NCBI GenBank assembly: GCA_023436245.1
Contig: JAEZJZ010000099.1
Coordinates: forward strand, 1-44,994
Direction of reading: 5' to 3'
Source of the DNA: Bacillota bacterium
GTDB taxonomy: Bacteria; Bacillota; UBA994; UBA5500
Length of the DNA stretch: 44,994 bases
The position numbers and the translations under genes are program-made. The notes under the pieces were generated by a model that saw nothing but the letters and a program-made list of their open reading frames with translations, did not search any database and had not been told where the DNA came from. How positions within the stretch are numbered: the first letter of the stretch is position 1; each line of letters starts with the position of its first letter. Positions 1 to 8,685 of this stretch are shown one piece after another.

Positions 1-20
1 GGCATGCCGAGCCGCTACGA
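1..20. repeat. Edge copy of a GCATGC-centred palindromic repeat
   Basis: The first 20 bases read, on the other strand, almost exactly as the start of the repeat at 40644-40663 (CGTAG, then GGCTCGGCATGCC; one mismatch). The window begins inside the palindrome, so the rest of this copy lies outside. See the related copies at 37592-37700 and 40643-40742. Confidence 0.55.
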
Positions 21-72
21 GGAACAAAACGAACAGTCTCGCATGCCGCGTCGATTTCGACACCTGGCGCAC

Positions 73-191
73 GAAGAGGGTCGCATGCATGCGACCCCTA
101 CGGTCTGCCACGCGGTTCGTAGGGGCGCCATGCATGGCGCCCGCCACAAGGTCGTTTGCGTTGAAGAGGGTCGCATGCATGCGACCCCTAC
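73..191. repeat. Cluster of three perfect 20-base palindromes
   Basis: Two identical 29-base units (73-101 and 163-191) each contain the palindrome GGGTCGCATGCATGCGACCC. Between them, at 123-142, is a third palindrome with different arms but the same centre, GGGCGCCATGCATGGCGCCC. All three are flanked by GTAGGGG or CCCCTAC. Compensated arm changes around a constant centre suggest selection for a hairpin. No coding sequence is convincing in this stretch. Confidence 0.7.
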
Positions 192-199
192 ATTAGATC

Positions 200-216
200 G
201 CAGCACTCCGTGCTGC
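200..216 (+). repeat. Hairpin repeat directly before the yqfD ribosome site
   Basis: GCAGCACTCCGTGCTGC is a 7-bp stem with a TCC loop. It ends a few bases before the purine-rich ribosome binding site of yqfD (217-229). The same hairpin with a compensated arm change (GCAACAC/GTGTTGC) occurs twice before the DUF3006 gene at 28961-29043. Confidence 0.6.
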
Positions 217-232
217 TGGGGAGGGGAAAGTC

Positions 233-1441
233 ATGCTGGTGAACCGCCTGTTCGCACTATTTCCAGGGTATCTGGCCATCCGCTTTCGGGGGGAGCGAGT
301 GGAGCGCTTTTTCAATCTCTGCCTGCAGCAGGATATCCCGGTATGGGACATCTATACCACGCGGGGCGGCATCGTGGTGGGCAAAACCAGCATTGAAGGC
401 TTTCGACGGATGCGACCCGTCGCCAGGCTCTCTGGCGTTACCGTGCGCATCATCAAGCGCCGGGGCCTACCTTTTCTGTTACAAAAGCTGTGGCAGCGCT
501 CCGCCTTCACCTGCGGCGCTTTGCTGTTCATCTTCGGACTCTACTTCGTCGGATCGATCATCTGGTTCGTGGATGTGCAGGGAACCGACAAGCTGCCGCC
601 ATCCAGAATAGTGCAGGCAGCGGCTGAACTGGGGATCAGACCTGGCGCCTTTCGCGGCAGGCTGCAGTCCGCTTCCCTGTCACGGGAACTGGCCGTGCTC
701 GTTCCCGAAATCTCTTGGGCCGGGGTGGAACTAAAGGGCTCACGCGCCACTATTCGCGTGGTGGAGAAGAAGATAGTGGTCGCAGATCCCAAACCGGCAG
801 GTGACGTCGTGGCGAGCAAGAGCGGCGCAATTCAGAAGATAGTAGCCACCGCTGGTCAAGCAGGCGTGAAAGCCGGGGATACTGTGAAGGCGGGCCAAGT
901 GTTGATCAGCGGCACCATCCAGGTTGACGATGATGCCGAAAAGAGATATGTTCATGCCGAGGGCATTGTTACCGCTCGCGTCTGGTATGAAGGCGTTGCC
1001 ACCAGTGCAGAGAGGCGTTTGGCCAGAAAGCCAACCGGGAAATCCCTGACGCGCGAAGTGCTGACCATGGGGGATCGCCGCGTGGTGCTAAAGGGACCGG
1101 ATGTCATTCCCTTCGAGTTCTATGAGGGGGAGAGCCAATCTCTACCCTTAATCTGGAGGAATCTTGGCGCAGCTGTAGAACATAATGTAGAGACTTATCG
1201 CGAAATGGTGGAAGAATACGAACAAGTGGGCTTTTCCGAAGCTAAGGATGAGGCTCTGGCAATAGCGACTGAGCTGGCCCGGGCGCAGTTGCCCGTGGGC
1301 GCTAAGGTGGAGGACCAGATCGTCCAGGTGGAACTGCTTCCCGATCAGAACACTGTATCCGTTCGCGTCGTCATCGAGACAATCGAAGCCATCGGCAGCT
1401 TCATCGAATACGATGAACCGCCGGTCCAAGGAGGAAACTAG
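233..1441 (+). CDS. yqfD: Sporulation protein YqfD
   Basis: This 402-residue protein matches the YqfD family of sporulation proteins (the product of the SpoIVB-dependent, spore-associated yqfD locus). It has a cytoplasmic N-terminal part, one hydrophobic membrane segment near residues 85-110 (LLFIFGLYFVGSIIWFV), and a large extracytoplasmic part. That part includes a POTRA-like segment and a hammerhead/biotinyl-like stretch around VKAGDTVKAGQVLISG. The ATG at 233 follows a GGGGAGGGGAAAG ribosome site. It begins a long operon whose next gene, phoH, starts three bases after its stop, as in Bacillus and Clostridia. The usual upstream partner yqfC is not seen; palindromic repeats occupy that place. 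The molecular role is unknown in the family; the assignment itself is secure. Confidence 0.9.
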   Translation: MLVNRLFALFPGYLAIRFRGERVERFFNLCLQQDIPVWDIYTTRGGIVVGKTSIEGFRRMRPVARLSGVTVRIIKRRGLPFLLQKLWQRSAFTCGALLFIFGLYFVGSIIWFVDVQGTDKLPPSRIVQAAAELGIRPGAFRGRLQSASLSRELAVLVPEISWAGVELKGSRATIRVVEKKIVVADPKPAGDVVASKSGAIQKIVATAGQAGVKAGDTVKAGQVLISGTIQVDDDAEKRYVHAEGIVTARVWYEGVATSAERRLARKPTGKSLTREVLTMGDRRVVLKGPDVIPFEFYEGESQSLPLIWRNLGAAVEHNVETYREMVEEYEQVGFSEAKDEALAIATELARAQLPVGAKVEDQIVQVELLPDQNTVSVRVVIETIEAIGSFIEYDEPPVQGGN

Positions 1442-1444
1442 CAG

Positions 1445-2422
1445 TTGGATTTGCAGCTTGAACAGCAGACGAAGAAGATGCTCATCCGTGACATCGAAGA
1501 GGCGCAGTCCATCTTCGGACGCCATGACGAAAACCTAAAGGCCATAGAGGCAGAAATCCCTGCCACGATCAGTGCGCGCGGAGACGAGTTGACCATCAGC
1601 GGTCAACCGGAGCAAGTCGCCAAGGTCGAATCCCTGCTTACCCACCTCTTGGCGCTGCATCGTCGTGGGACTCCGGTCGGGTTGCGCGAGGTGACGTATG
1701 CCCTGCGCCTATTGGAGGATGGACAGGAGCCAAACTTGGAGGAGATCTACTCCGACACGATCATCACCACATCCCGCGGGCGGCAGGTGCGACCAAAGAC
1801 CAAGGGGCAGAAGCAGTATGTCCAGTCATTGCGGGAAAACGATATCGTTTTTGCCATCGGGCCAGCCGGCACCGGCAAGACCTATTTGGCCATGGCCGTT
1901 GCTGTAGCGGCATTGCGCAATCGGGAGGTCAGCCGCCTGATTCTCACCAGGCCCGCGGTGGAAGCTGGCGAAAAGCTGGGCTTCCTGCCTGGAGATTTGC
2001 AGGACAAGGTTGATCCGTACTTGCGCCCCCTCTATGATGCCCTGTTTGACATCATGGGACAGGAGAACTACCAAAAACACGTTGAAAGAGGAATTATCGA
2101 GGTGGCGCCCTTGGCCTATATGCGCGGCCGTACGCTCGATGATGCTTACATTATTCTGGACGAGGCGCAGAACTCCACTCCGGAGCAGATGAAGATGTTC
2201 CTGACCCGCCTTGGTTTTGGCTCGAAAGCAGTGGTTACCGGCGACATCACCCAGATCGACTTGCCCAAAGGAAAAAACAGTGGCCTGCAGGATGCGCGCC
2301 GCGTGCTGGGGAAGGTCAAGGGTATTGGATTTGCCTATTTCACTGAACAGGACGTTGTGCGCCACGCTCTGGTGCAGCGCATCATCAAGGCTTACGAGAC
2401 AGCGCACAGGAACACTAGATAG
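1445..2422 (+). CDS. phoH: PhoH-like P-loop ATPase
   Basis: This is a 325-residue cytoplasmic PhoH/YbeZ-type ATPase. A Walker A loop (GPAGTGKT) lies near residue 139 and a Walker B stretch (YIILDEAQN) near residue 236, with the family motif GDITQIDLP downstream. The N-terminal about 110 residues form the KH-like part of this subfamily. The start is the TTG at 1445, chosen because an AAGGAGG site ends about ten bases upstream. In many bacteria phoH is adjacent to ybeY and is thought to act in RNA metabolism. Here ybeY is two genes downstream, which fits. The length is normal and all catalytic motifs are intact. Confidence 0.93.
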   Translation: MDLQLEQQTKKMLIRDIEEAQSIFGRHDENLKAIEAEIPATISARGDELTISGQPEQVAKVESLLTHLLALHRRGTPVGLREVTYALRLLEDGQEPNLEEIYSDTIITTSRGRQVRPKTKGQKQYVQSLRENDIVFAIGPAGTGKTYLAMAVAVAALRNREVSRLILTRPAVEAGEKLGFLPGDLQDKVDPYLRPLYDALFDIMGQENYQKHVERGIIEVAPLAYMRGRTLDDAYIILDEAQNSTPEQMKMFLTRLGFGSKAVVTGDITQIDLPKGKNSGLQDARRVLGKVKGIGFAYFTEQDVVRHALVQRIIKAYETAHRNTR

Positions 2423-2445
2423 GATATATGGTGGGAGGGGTCAGC

Positions 2446-4527
2446 ATGGCGAAGAAGGGTAAGGAGGTGCGCCGAGCTAGCCGACGATTCTGGCGACGAC
2501 CGTTGTTGCGTCGGGCGGCTCTGGTGTTCACAATCTACGGAGTCCTCTCAGTATTGCTCTTTTTCAGCCTGCTCCCCGAGTCCATTCAGCTCGATATTGG
2601 ACAAGCCAGTCCTCGTTATATCGGCGCGCCGCGTACTGTCGAGGATCGCTACACCACCGGCAAGCTGAAGGAGCAGGCAATCGCAAGTGTCAACGACATT
2701 TTTGAGCAAGATCCCAGTGTCCCAACTCAGACAGAGTTAGAAGTCAATGAGATCTTCGAGCAGTTTCTGAATGTGCGCGCCCTGGTCAGTTCCACCGATG
2801 AGCGATTGGAGATGATCAGGCCGCTGCTCTCAGTTGACCTGTCCGATACAGTTTTGCGCATCGGTCTGGCGCAGCTGGCTGACACCAACCGCCAGTTGTC
2901 GAGTACCCTAAATGATCTGCTGAAGGAAGCATACACAAGGGGCATTAAGGCAGAGGCCCAGGCTTCGGCAGAGGAACAGCTGCAGCGCGACATCAATCGC
3001 CTCTACATTTCCGATACCCAGAAAACCCTGTTGCGCGAAATAGGCGTGCAGGTGCTCAGACCAAACTTGCTTTATAATGCGGCTTCCACAGAGCGTCTGC
3101 GTCAAGAGGCGGAAGCTCGCGTGTTGCCGGTGCGAGTGCAGAAGGGGCAGAAGATCATCGGACAGGGCGAAATAGCCACCGAGCGCGAAATCCAGCTGCT
3201 CACGGACCTAGGCCTGTTGCGCCCAGCTCTGAACTGGCTGATGGCGCTGGGCACGTTTTTGTACATGCTGGTCGCTCTCTTGCCGATCTTCCTTTACTTG
3301 CTGATGTTCCGCCGCGATATCTGGCGTGACTCCAGGCAACTGCTACTCATTGGCATCATCATTCTCCTCACCGGCGTCATCTGCCGGGCGAGTGCCGCCC
3401 TGTCGGGTTATCTGATGCCGGTGGCCATGGCCACTATCCTGATCGCGGTCATGGTTGAATCGCGTCTGGCTGCTGTTTCGAGCATTACTATGGCCTTGAT
3501 CGCCACAGCCCTGACCGGCTTCGAGCTGACTTTCTTTGCCGTTGCCCTGGTCGGCGGCGCAATCGGAGCTTTCAGCGTCTCGCGGATGCATCAGCGACTT
3601 GACTTGGTGCGTGCTGGAGCTGCCATCGCCGGCAGCGTCGCTCTGCTGACGGCCGCGCTTGACCTGTTGCTGGGAGTGGGGTTGAGTGTGCTCTTCGGAG
3701 ACCTGCTGCGTGCGGGGGCGGGGGGAGTGCTGTCTGCCATCCTTGGCTTCGGTGTTCTGCCCTTCCTGGAGAGGCCGTTTGGCATTGCCTCAACCGTGAA
3801 ACTGCTGGAGTTGTCCAATCCCAACCATCCGCTGCTCCGGCGCTTGTTGGTCGAGGCACCAGGCACCTACAATCACAGCATCATTGTGGCCAACTTGGCC
3901 GAGGCCGCGGCTGAGGCGGTGGGGGCAAACGGCTTGTTGGCCAGGGTTGGTTCCTACTATCATGACGTGGGCAAAATCAAGCGGCCCTATTTCTTCATCG
4001 AGAATCAGTTCATGATGGACAACCCCCATGACAAATACCCACCGTCACTGAGCACCCTGGTGATCACCTCTCACGTCAAGGACGGCGTGGAGATGATGCG
4101 CGAGAACAAACTGCCCGAGGTGTTGGCTGACATCGTGCAACAGCACCACGGCACCACCTTGGCCGGCTACTTCTACCACAAGGCCAAGGAGAGCGGAGAA
4201 GCTCGGGAAGAGGATTATCGCTACCCCGGCCCCACTCCGCGCACCAAGGAGGCAGCGATTGTCATGCTGGCAGACTCGGTGGAGGCTGCTGTGCGCTCGC
4301 TATCTCAGCCGACGCCGGGACGAATTGACGGTCTGGTGCGGAAGTTGATCAAAGAGCGTCTGAACGACGGGCAACTGGATGAGTGCGACATCACTCTGCG
4401 CCAATTGGATGAAGTAGGGACAGCTTTTGTGCACATCTTGAGCGGCATTTTCCATAAGCGCATCGAATACCCGGACAAACTGCCAGAAGCCGAAAGGATG
4501 AAATCAGATGATCTTGATTCAAAATGA
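2446..4527 (+). CDS. pgpH: 7TM-HD family c-di-AMP phosphodiesterase (YqfF/PgpH)
   Basis: This roughly 690-residue membrane protein has one N-terminal membrane segment, a large extracellular 7TMR-HDED domain (about residues 50-270), a block of about seven membrane helices (270-460) and a cytoplasmic HD domain. The HD core is visible as NHSI, then YYHDVGKIKRP near residue 505, QQHHGTT and ADSVEAA. In Listeria PgpH this domain hydrolyses c-di-AMP to pApA; I infer the same here. I prefer the ATG at 2446, which follows GGGAGGGG at 2431-2438, over the in-frame ATG at 2428. The 3' end overlaps ybeY by 20 bases, suggesting translational coupling. Confidence 0.92.
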   Translation: MAKKGKEVRRASRRFWRRPLLRRAALVFTIYGVLSVLLFFSLLPESIQLDIGQASPRYIGAPRTVEDRYTTGKLKEQAIASVNDIFEQDPSVPTQTELEVNEIFEQFLNVRALVSSTDERLEMIRPLLSVDLSDTVLRIGLAQLADTNRQLSSTLNDLLKEAYTRGIKAEAQASAEEQLQRDINRLYISDTQKTLLREIGVQVLRPNLLYNAASTERLRQEAEARVLPVRVQKGQKIIGQGEIATEREIQLLTDLGLLRPALNWLMALGTFLYMLVALLPIFLYLLMFRRDIWRDSRQLLLIGIIILLTGVICRASAALSGYLMPVAMATILIAVMVESRLAAVSSITMALIATALTGFELTFFAVALVGGAIGAFSVSRMHQRLDLVRAGAAIAGSVALLTAALDLLLGVGLSVLFGDLLRAGAGGVLSAILGFGVLPFLERPFGIASTVKLLELSNPNHPLLRRLLVEAPGTYNHSIIVANLAEAAAEAVGANGLLARVGSYYHDVGKIKRPYFFIENQFMMDNPHDKYPPSLSTLVITSHVKDGVEMMRENKLPEVLADIVQQHHGTTLAGYFYHKAKESGEAREEDYRYPGPTPRTKEAAIVMLADSVEAAVRSLSQPTPGRIDGLVRKLIKERLNDGQLDECDITLRQLDEVGTAFVHILSGIFHKRIEYPDKLPEAERMKSDDLDSK

Positions 4528-4969
4528 TCAGGAGCGAGTAGAGTGCAATGAGGAGCTGTTGGCATTCTGCGAGCAGATTCTGGCTGACTCATTGCGTGAA
4601 CTGGGTTTGCCGGACGACGCAGAGGTAAGCGTGGTATTTGTGGATGACACTGCTATTCAGAATCTGAATCGCGAGTATCGCGACAAAGATGCCCCCACCG
4701 ACGTGCTCTCCTTTGCCCAGCAGGAGGGGGAGGAGTTGATTGACGCTTACGGTGTGCCGGTGCTCGGGGATATTGTGATCAGTCTGGAGCGCGCCGCGGA
4801 ACAGGCCGAGAGTTTCCAGCATTCGCTGCAGAGGGAACTGGCCTTCTTGCTTGTGCATGGGCTGCTGCATCTGGTAGGGTATGACCATGACGATGAGTTT
4901 CGGGGTGAGATGCGTGATCGGCAGGAAGCGCTCTTGCAGGCCCTCAAGATTGAGCGACAACAGGACTGA
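4508..4969 (+). CDS. ybeY: Endoribonuclease YbeY (16S rRNA maturation)
   Basis: This 153-residue metal-dependent RNase acts in 16S rRNA 3'-end maturation and ribosome quality control. The signature H-x3-H-x5-H zinc site is visible as HGLLHLVGYDHD near residues 117-128, preceded by the conserved PTDVLSFA and LGDIVIS segments. The length is typical. The start overlaps the end of the pgpH gene, and the stop lies inside the beginning of the dgkA-like gene. This is the standard phoH-yqfF-ybeY-dgkA cluster of Bacillota. Confidence 0.95.
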   Translation: MILIQNDQERVECNEELLAFCEQILADSLRELGLPDDAEVSVVFVDDTAIQNLNREYRDKDAPTDVLSFAQQEGEELIDAYGVPVLGDIVISLERAAEQAESFQHSLQRELAFLLVHGLLHLVGYDHDDEFRGEMRDRQEALLQALKIERQQD

Positions 4970-5636
4970 CCACAGCCTCGGGCGCAGCTTCCGGTTTGCT
5001 GGCCGAGGCCTGGGGTTCGCACTCAAGGAGCGTAACCTGCGGCTGCATCTGCTTGCCGCCACCATCACGCTCGCCGCTGGATTCTGGTTTCAGATCTTAG
5101 CTTGGCAATGGGGCGTGCTCATTTTGGCGATCACCTTGGTGATTCTTGCTGAAATGCTCAACACTGCTCTTGAGTGTGTGGTCGACCTCGCTTCTCCCGG
5201 ATATGCCGAGTTGGCGCGAATGGCTAAGGATGTTGCGGCCGGGGCGGTTCTCTTTACCGCCTTGGCCGCTTTGGCACTGGCGAACCTGATTTTTGCCCCG
5301 GTGCTGGCCGACCCGCTGCAAGAACTGAGTGACTCCATCTCTGCCTTGCCCGGCATAATCGCTCCATTCCTGCTGATTGCAGCACTCGCCCTGTTGCGCC
5401 GCGATTGGCGGGAATGGGGCGGTCGCCAACGAGGGTTCCTGCTGTTGGCGGCTGCGATCGGAGCTGCCGGCGCTCGGGTGTTCGTCGCTTGGCCGCATCT
5501 TCCGGTGATTCTCTCCAGCGCGCTGTTGCTGTTCATCGTCTGGGTGGTGGGATTCTATCGACGGGTATCGACCTATACGCTGGCCCTGTTGCCCTGGGTG
5601 CTATTTTGGGTCTGGCTCTGGCAGAGAGGAATGTGA
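4950..5636 (+). CDS. dgkA: Diacylglycerol/undecaprenol kinase with extra C-terminal membrane domain
   Basis: Residues 1 to about 120 are a DgkA-type lipid kinase: a short amphipathic start (SLGRSFRFAGRG), membrane helices, the catalytic E-x3-N-T-A motif (EMLNTALECVVD) and the A-K-D-x-A-A motif (AKDVAAGAV). In Gram-positive bacteria these enzymes usually phosphorylate undecaprenol and are about 120-140 residues long. Here another roughly 110 residues follow, with about four further hydrophobic helices whose function I do not recognise. I chose the TTG at 4950, which overlaps the ybeY end by 20 bases and gives a normal N-terminus. The in-frame ATG at 4881 would add a segment unlike the family. 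Confidence 0.85.
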   Translation: MSDNRTDHSLGRSFRFAGRGLGFALKERNLRLHLLAATITLAAGFWFQILAWQWGVLILAITLVILAEMLNTALECVVDLASPGYAELARMAKDVAAGAVLFTALAALALANLIFAPVLADPLQELSDSISALPGIIAPFLLIAALALLRRDWREWGGRQRGFLLLAAAIGAAGARVFVAWPHLPVILSSALLLFIVWVVGFYRRVSTYTLALLPWVLFWVWLWQRGM

Positions 5637-5641
5637 TCTGA

Positions 5642-6265
5642 TTGTCCAGAAGACTGCGCACATATCTCCTGGCGGGATTGATCGTGGTCTTGCCCACTGT
5701 CGTCTCCATCTACTTCCTGGTCTTGACGTTCAATTTCATCGATTCGTGGTTTAGGACGCTGGTCGATCATTTCTGGCCAGCGGCAGGCTGGTCGTTTGCC
5801 GGCGTCGGCGCGCTGATCACAATTGGCACCATTCTGCTTGTCGGGTGGCTGACCAGCAGCATCCTTGGCAGGCGCGTGCTCTCCCTGAATGACTGGGTGT
5901 TCTCGCGCATGCCGCTTGTGCGTTCGGTCTACCGCACAGTGAAGCAAATCATGGACGCTGTCTTGCAGCAGGGTAGCGCCGCCTTCCAACAGGTGGTGAT
6001 GCTGCAGTATCCGCGCCCCGGGCTTTGGGCCCTGGGTTTTGTCACTGGCCGGATCAAGGGCGAGATGGGCGATCGCGCAGGACAGCCCCTGATCAGCGTC
6101 TTCGTTCCGACGACGCCCAACCCCACCTCGGGAGTGTTGATCTTTGCGCCGGAGCAGGAACTGGTCATGCTCAGCATGCCAGTCGAGGACGGCATCAAGC
6201 TGGTCATCTCCGGGGGGGTAGTGATACCACCGGGAGAAGCGTCGAAGGAACCATTTGCCAGATAG
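5642..6265 (+). CDS. DUF502 family membrane protein
   Basis: This 207-residue protein fits the DUF502 family. Two N-terminal hydrophobic helices (about residues 8-28 and 50-72) are followed by family-like stretches PLVRSVYRTVKQ, a VTG turn near residue 135 and VFVPTTPNPTSG. The TTG start at 5642 lies about 12 bases after AGAGAGGAA. It is packed directly behind the dgkA-like gene, so it is probably co-transcribed with it. No biochemical role is established for the family; a role at the membrane is all that can be said. Confidence 0.85.
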   Translation: MSRRLRTYLLAGLIVVLPTVVSIYFLVLTFNFIDSWFRTLVDHFWPAAGWSFAGVGALITIGTILLVGWLTSSILGRRVLSLNDWVFSRMPLVRSVYRTVKQIMDAVLQQGSAAFQQVVMLQYPRPGLWALGFVTGRIKGEMGDRAGQPLISVFVPTTPNPTSGVLIFAPEQELVMLSMPVEDGIKLVISGGVVIPPGEASKEPFAR

Positions 6266-6302
6266 ATTCGTCTAATGTATAGGATAAAAGGGGGGAAGAC
6301 TC

Positions 6303-7355
6303 TTGCGCAGAATAGTGGCCGATTGGCAATCAGGTAAACAGCGGACATTGCTGGTGGTATTGTTGGTTGTGCTGGCGCTCAATACGCTGGTTCTCGGTCG
6401 CTCACTGGACTTGTTCCGTTTTCCGGGAGAAACCAGTGACCTGGCCAATGCCAAAGAGGGTGCCATGGCCCTGATCGGGCAGATCGAGCGTTCGGCTGAG
6501 GATCAGGGATTAGCTGCGCTACCCTCAGTGCTCGATCTGATCGCCCGTTTCCAATACGACGTGAAACGAGCCCGCAGCCTGGACGAGTTGGCCCAGGTGC
6601 TGATGAACAGCGGCACAGAGGCGAAAGAGATATTGAACATGGAGTTGGACGGAAAGCGACGTGCCATGCTGGAGGAACTGGTCAACTCTGACCCGAACGT
6701 GTCGGTGGCGCGCGATAAGGTCAGCGTTTCCGTCAGTAATGATCAAAGCCTGGGGCTATTGATCGATGATCAGACCGGCGTGTTGACTGATTTCACCCGG
6801 GAGAAGATTGGCACAAACCAGCTGTTCAGTCAACCGTTCGCTGAAATAGTGGTCGAGATTGCCGATGGGAAAGCGAGAGTCGTCAATTATCGCACGCTCT
6901 ATGACCGCCTGCTCTTGCTGCAGCGAGAAGTGCAGACCCTGCAAGCTGGCTTGCACAAGGTGAACCAACTGTCAGGCTACAGTGCCTTGAGCGGCGCGGG
7001 GGTTTCGGTGGAAGTGTTCGACTCACCCGGCGGATATACCGACGATTACATCGTGCATGACGCAGATATCCGCGATATCGTCAATGAGCTCTACTCAGCC
7101 GGGGCCACCGGCGTTTCGGTGGGTGGAGTCAGACTGACCGCAAACTGGTCAATCCGTTGCGCCGGCGCGGTTGTGCTGGTCAACCAGCAGCAGATTGAGG
7201 TCAACCCGGTGCTGATTGAGGCCGTGGGTAACCCGAGCGTGTTGCGCAGCAGCCTGGATCTGATCGCCAACACCTACCGGGCAGTGCGCGGCATCGAACT
7301 GAAGGTCAGCAGTCAGAAGATGATCAACCTGCCGGCCAGTGGCAAAACTCCGTAG
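6303..7355 (+). CDS. DUF881 family membrane-anchored protein
   Basis: This 350-residue protein has an N-terminal membrane anchor (about residues 13-32, LLVVLLVVLALNTLVLG), a helical middle with coiled-coil character, and a C-terminal DUF881 domain (about residues 225-345). That domain is seen in the stretches GAGVSVEVFDS, VHDADIRDIVNELYSAGA and IRCAGAVVLVN. DUF881 (YlxW/YlxX-like) proteins are usually near division or envelope genes in Bacillota; the function is not known. The TTG start at 6303 follows an AAGGGGGGAAG site. It is longer than the usual 230-280 residues because of the N-terminal half, which I do not recognise. Confidence 0.8.
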   Translation: MRRIVADWQSGKQRTLLVVLLVVLALNTLVLGRSLDLFRFPGETSDLANAKEGAMALIGQIERSAEDQGLAALPSVLDLIARFQYDVKRARSLDELAQVLMNSGTEAKEILNMELDGKRRAMLEELVNSDPNVSVARDKVSVSVSNDQSLGLLIDDQTGVLTDFTREKIGTNQLFSQPFAEIVVEIADGKARVVNYRTLYDRLLLLQREVQTLQAGLHKVNQLSGYSALSGAGVSVEVFDSPGGYTDDYIVHDADIRDIVNELYSAGATGVSVGGVRLTANWSIRCAGAVVLVNQQQIEVNPVLIEAVGNPSVLRSSLDLIANTYRAVRGIELKVSSQKMINLPASGKTP

Positions 7356-7369
7356 AGGGGGATTAGGAA

Positions 7370-7774
7370 TTGAACAAGCAATCGATCGTCGAGGCGGCTT
7401 CTGCCGCCCGGGAGAAAGCATATGCCCCATACTCCAATTATCCGGTGGGAGCTGCCGTTCTGACTGGATCGGGACGCATCTATGCCGGGTGCAACATCGA
7501 GAATGCCTCCTACGGTCTGACTATCTGCGCCGAGCGGGTGGCCTTGGCCAGCGCCATCGCTGCCGGCGAGCGCGCCTTTCTGGGCCTGACCATAGCTGGC
7601 GGTGACGGCATGCCGTCCATGCCCTGCGGGGCCTGTCGCCAGTTCATCGCAGAATGGGCTGACGAGGATTTCCCAATCACGGTTGTTTCCGCCCAGGGGC
7701 AGCGTTTGGACCTCACCTTAGGAGACCTGCTGCCGCATGCCTTTACTCCCAAGTCGCTGCAGGAAGGACGATGA
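7370..7774 (+). CDS. cdd: Cytidine deaminase
   Basis: This 134-residue enzyme of the small homotetrameric type hydrolyses cytidine and deoxycytidine to uridine and deoxyuridine in pyrimidine salvage. The zinc/catalytic motifs are intact: CAERVAL near residue 53 (Cys ligand and catalytic Glu) and PCGACRQ near residue 85 (two Cys ligands). The family N-terminal pattern AYAPYSNYPVGAA is present, here with KAYAPYSN. The TTG start follows AGAGGGGGA. Its stop overlaps the era start as ATGA, the usual cdd-era arrangement of Bacillota. Confidence 0.95.
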   Translation: MNKQSIVEAASAAREKAYAPYSNYPVGAAVLTGSGRIYAGCNIENASYGLTICAERVALASAIAAGERAFLGLTIAGGDGMPSMPCGACRQFIAEWADEDFPITVVSAQGQRLDLTLGDLLPHAFTPKSLQEGR

Positions 7775-8685
7775 GCATGGAGTTCAAATCCGGTTTTGTG
7801 ACTGTTGTCGGCCGGCCCAATGTCGGCAAATCTACCCTGCTGAACGCTCTGCTTGGCGAAAAGATGCTGATCGTCAGCGACAAGCCCCAGACCACGCGCA
7901 ACCGCATTCAGTGCATTCTGAGCGGGGAGGGCTATCAGGTTGTCTTCATCGACACACCGGGCATTCACAAACCAAAGTCGCTGCTGGGCGAGGCGATGGT
8001 CAAAACGGCACTGGACACGCTGCAGGAGGTGGACCTGGTGTTGTTCATGGTCGAAGCCAACGAACAACCCGGCGCCGGTGACCGCTTCGTGGCGGAACAC
8101 CTGCGGGCCGTCAGCACACCGGTCTTCCTGGTCGTGAACAAGGTGGATTTGGTGAAGGGACCGCAGTTGATGCAACTGGAGACCGCCTGGCAGCAGTTGC
8201 TGCCGGAAACGCGTCAAGTCATTCATGTCTCCGCGCTCAACGGGTATAACCTGGACTATCTGCGCGAACAAGTCTTGCAGGTGCTACCTGAGGGCCCGCA
8301 GTACTACCCTGATGACATGGTCATCGATCAGCCAGAGCGGTTCATCGTGGCCGAGCTGGTGCGCGAGAAGATTTTGCACCTGACGCATGATGAAGTGCCG
8401 CATGCCGTGGCAGTGGTGATTGAGGAGATGCGCGAACGAGATGACCAGATGGTCTATGTGCGCGCCAATGTTTTTGTCGAGCGCGAATCCCAGAAGGGAA
8501 TCATCATCGGTAAGCACGGCGCGATGCTGAAAGCCGTAGGCGAAGCGGCCCGCACCGATATTGAGAAACTGCTTGGTTCCCGCATTTTCCTGGATCTGTG
8601 GGTGAAGACACGCCGTGACTGGCGCAACGAGCTGCAGGGATTGCGCCAACTAGGATATGATCAACTAACCAGGAAGGGAAGATGA
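7771..8685 (+). CDS. era: GTPase Era
   Basis: Era is a 304-residue GTPase needed for 30S subunit assembly. An N-terminal G domain shows G1 (GRPNVGKST), the switch segment with TTRNRI, G3 (DTPGIHKP) and G4 (NKVD). A C-terminal KH domain (about residues 205-300) contains the GKHGAMLKAVG turn that binds the 3' end of 16S rRNA. The start ATG shares bases with the cdd stop, and an AGGAAGGA site lies just upstream. The stop overlaps the deoC start. Length and motifs are canonical. Confidence 0.97.
   Translation: MSMEFKSGFVTVVGRPNVGKSTLLNALLGEKMLIVSDKPQTTRNRIQCILSGEGYQVVFIDTPGIHKPKSLLGEAMVKTALDTLQEVDLVLFMVEANEQPGAGDRFVAEHLRAVSTPVFLVVNKVDLVKGPQLMQLETAWQQLLPETRQVIHVSALNGYNLDYLREQVLQVLPEGPQYYPDDMVIDQPERFIVAELVREKILHLTHDEVPHAVAVVIEEMRERDDQMVYVRANVFVERESQKGIIIGKHGAMLKAVGEAARTDIEKLLGSRIFLDLWVKTRRDWRNELQGLRQLGYDQLTRKGR

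Noticed and set aside
73..191. CRISPR array
   Set aside because: There are only two direct copies, the units are palindromic over their full length, and the interval holds another palindrome rather than a unique spacer. No cas genes are present.
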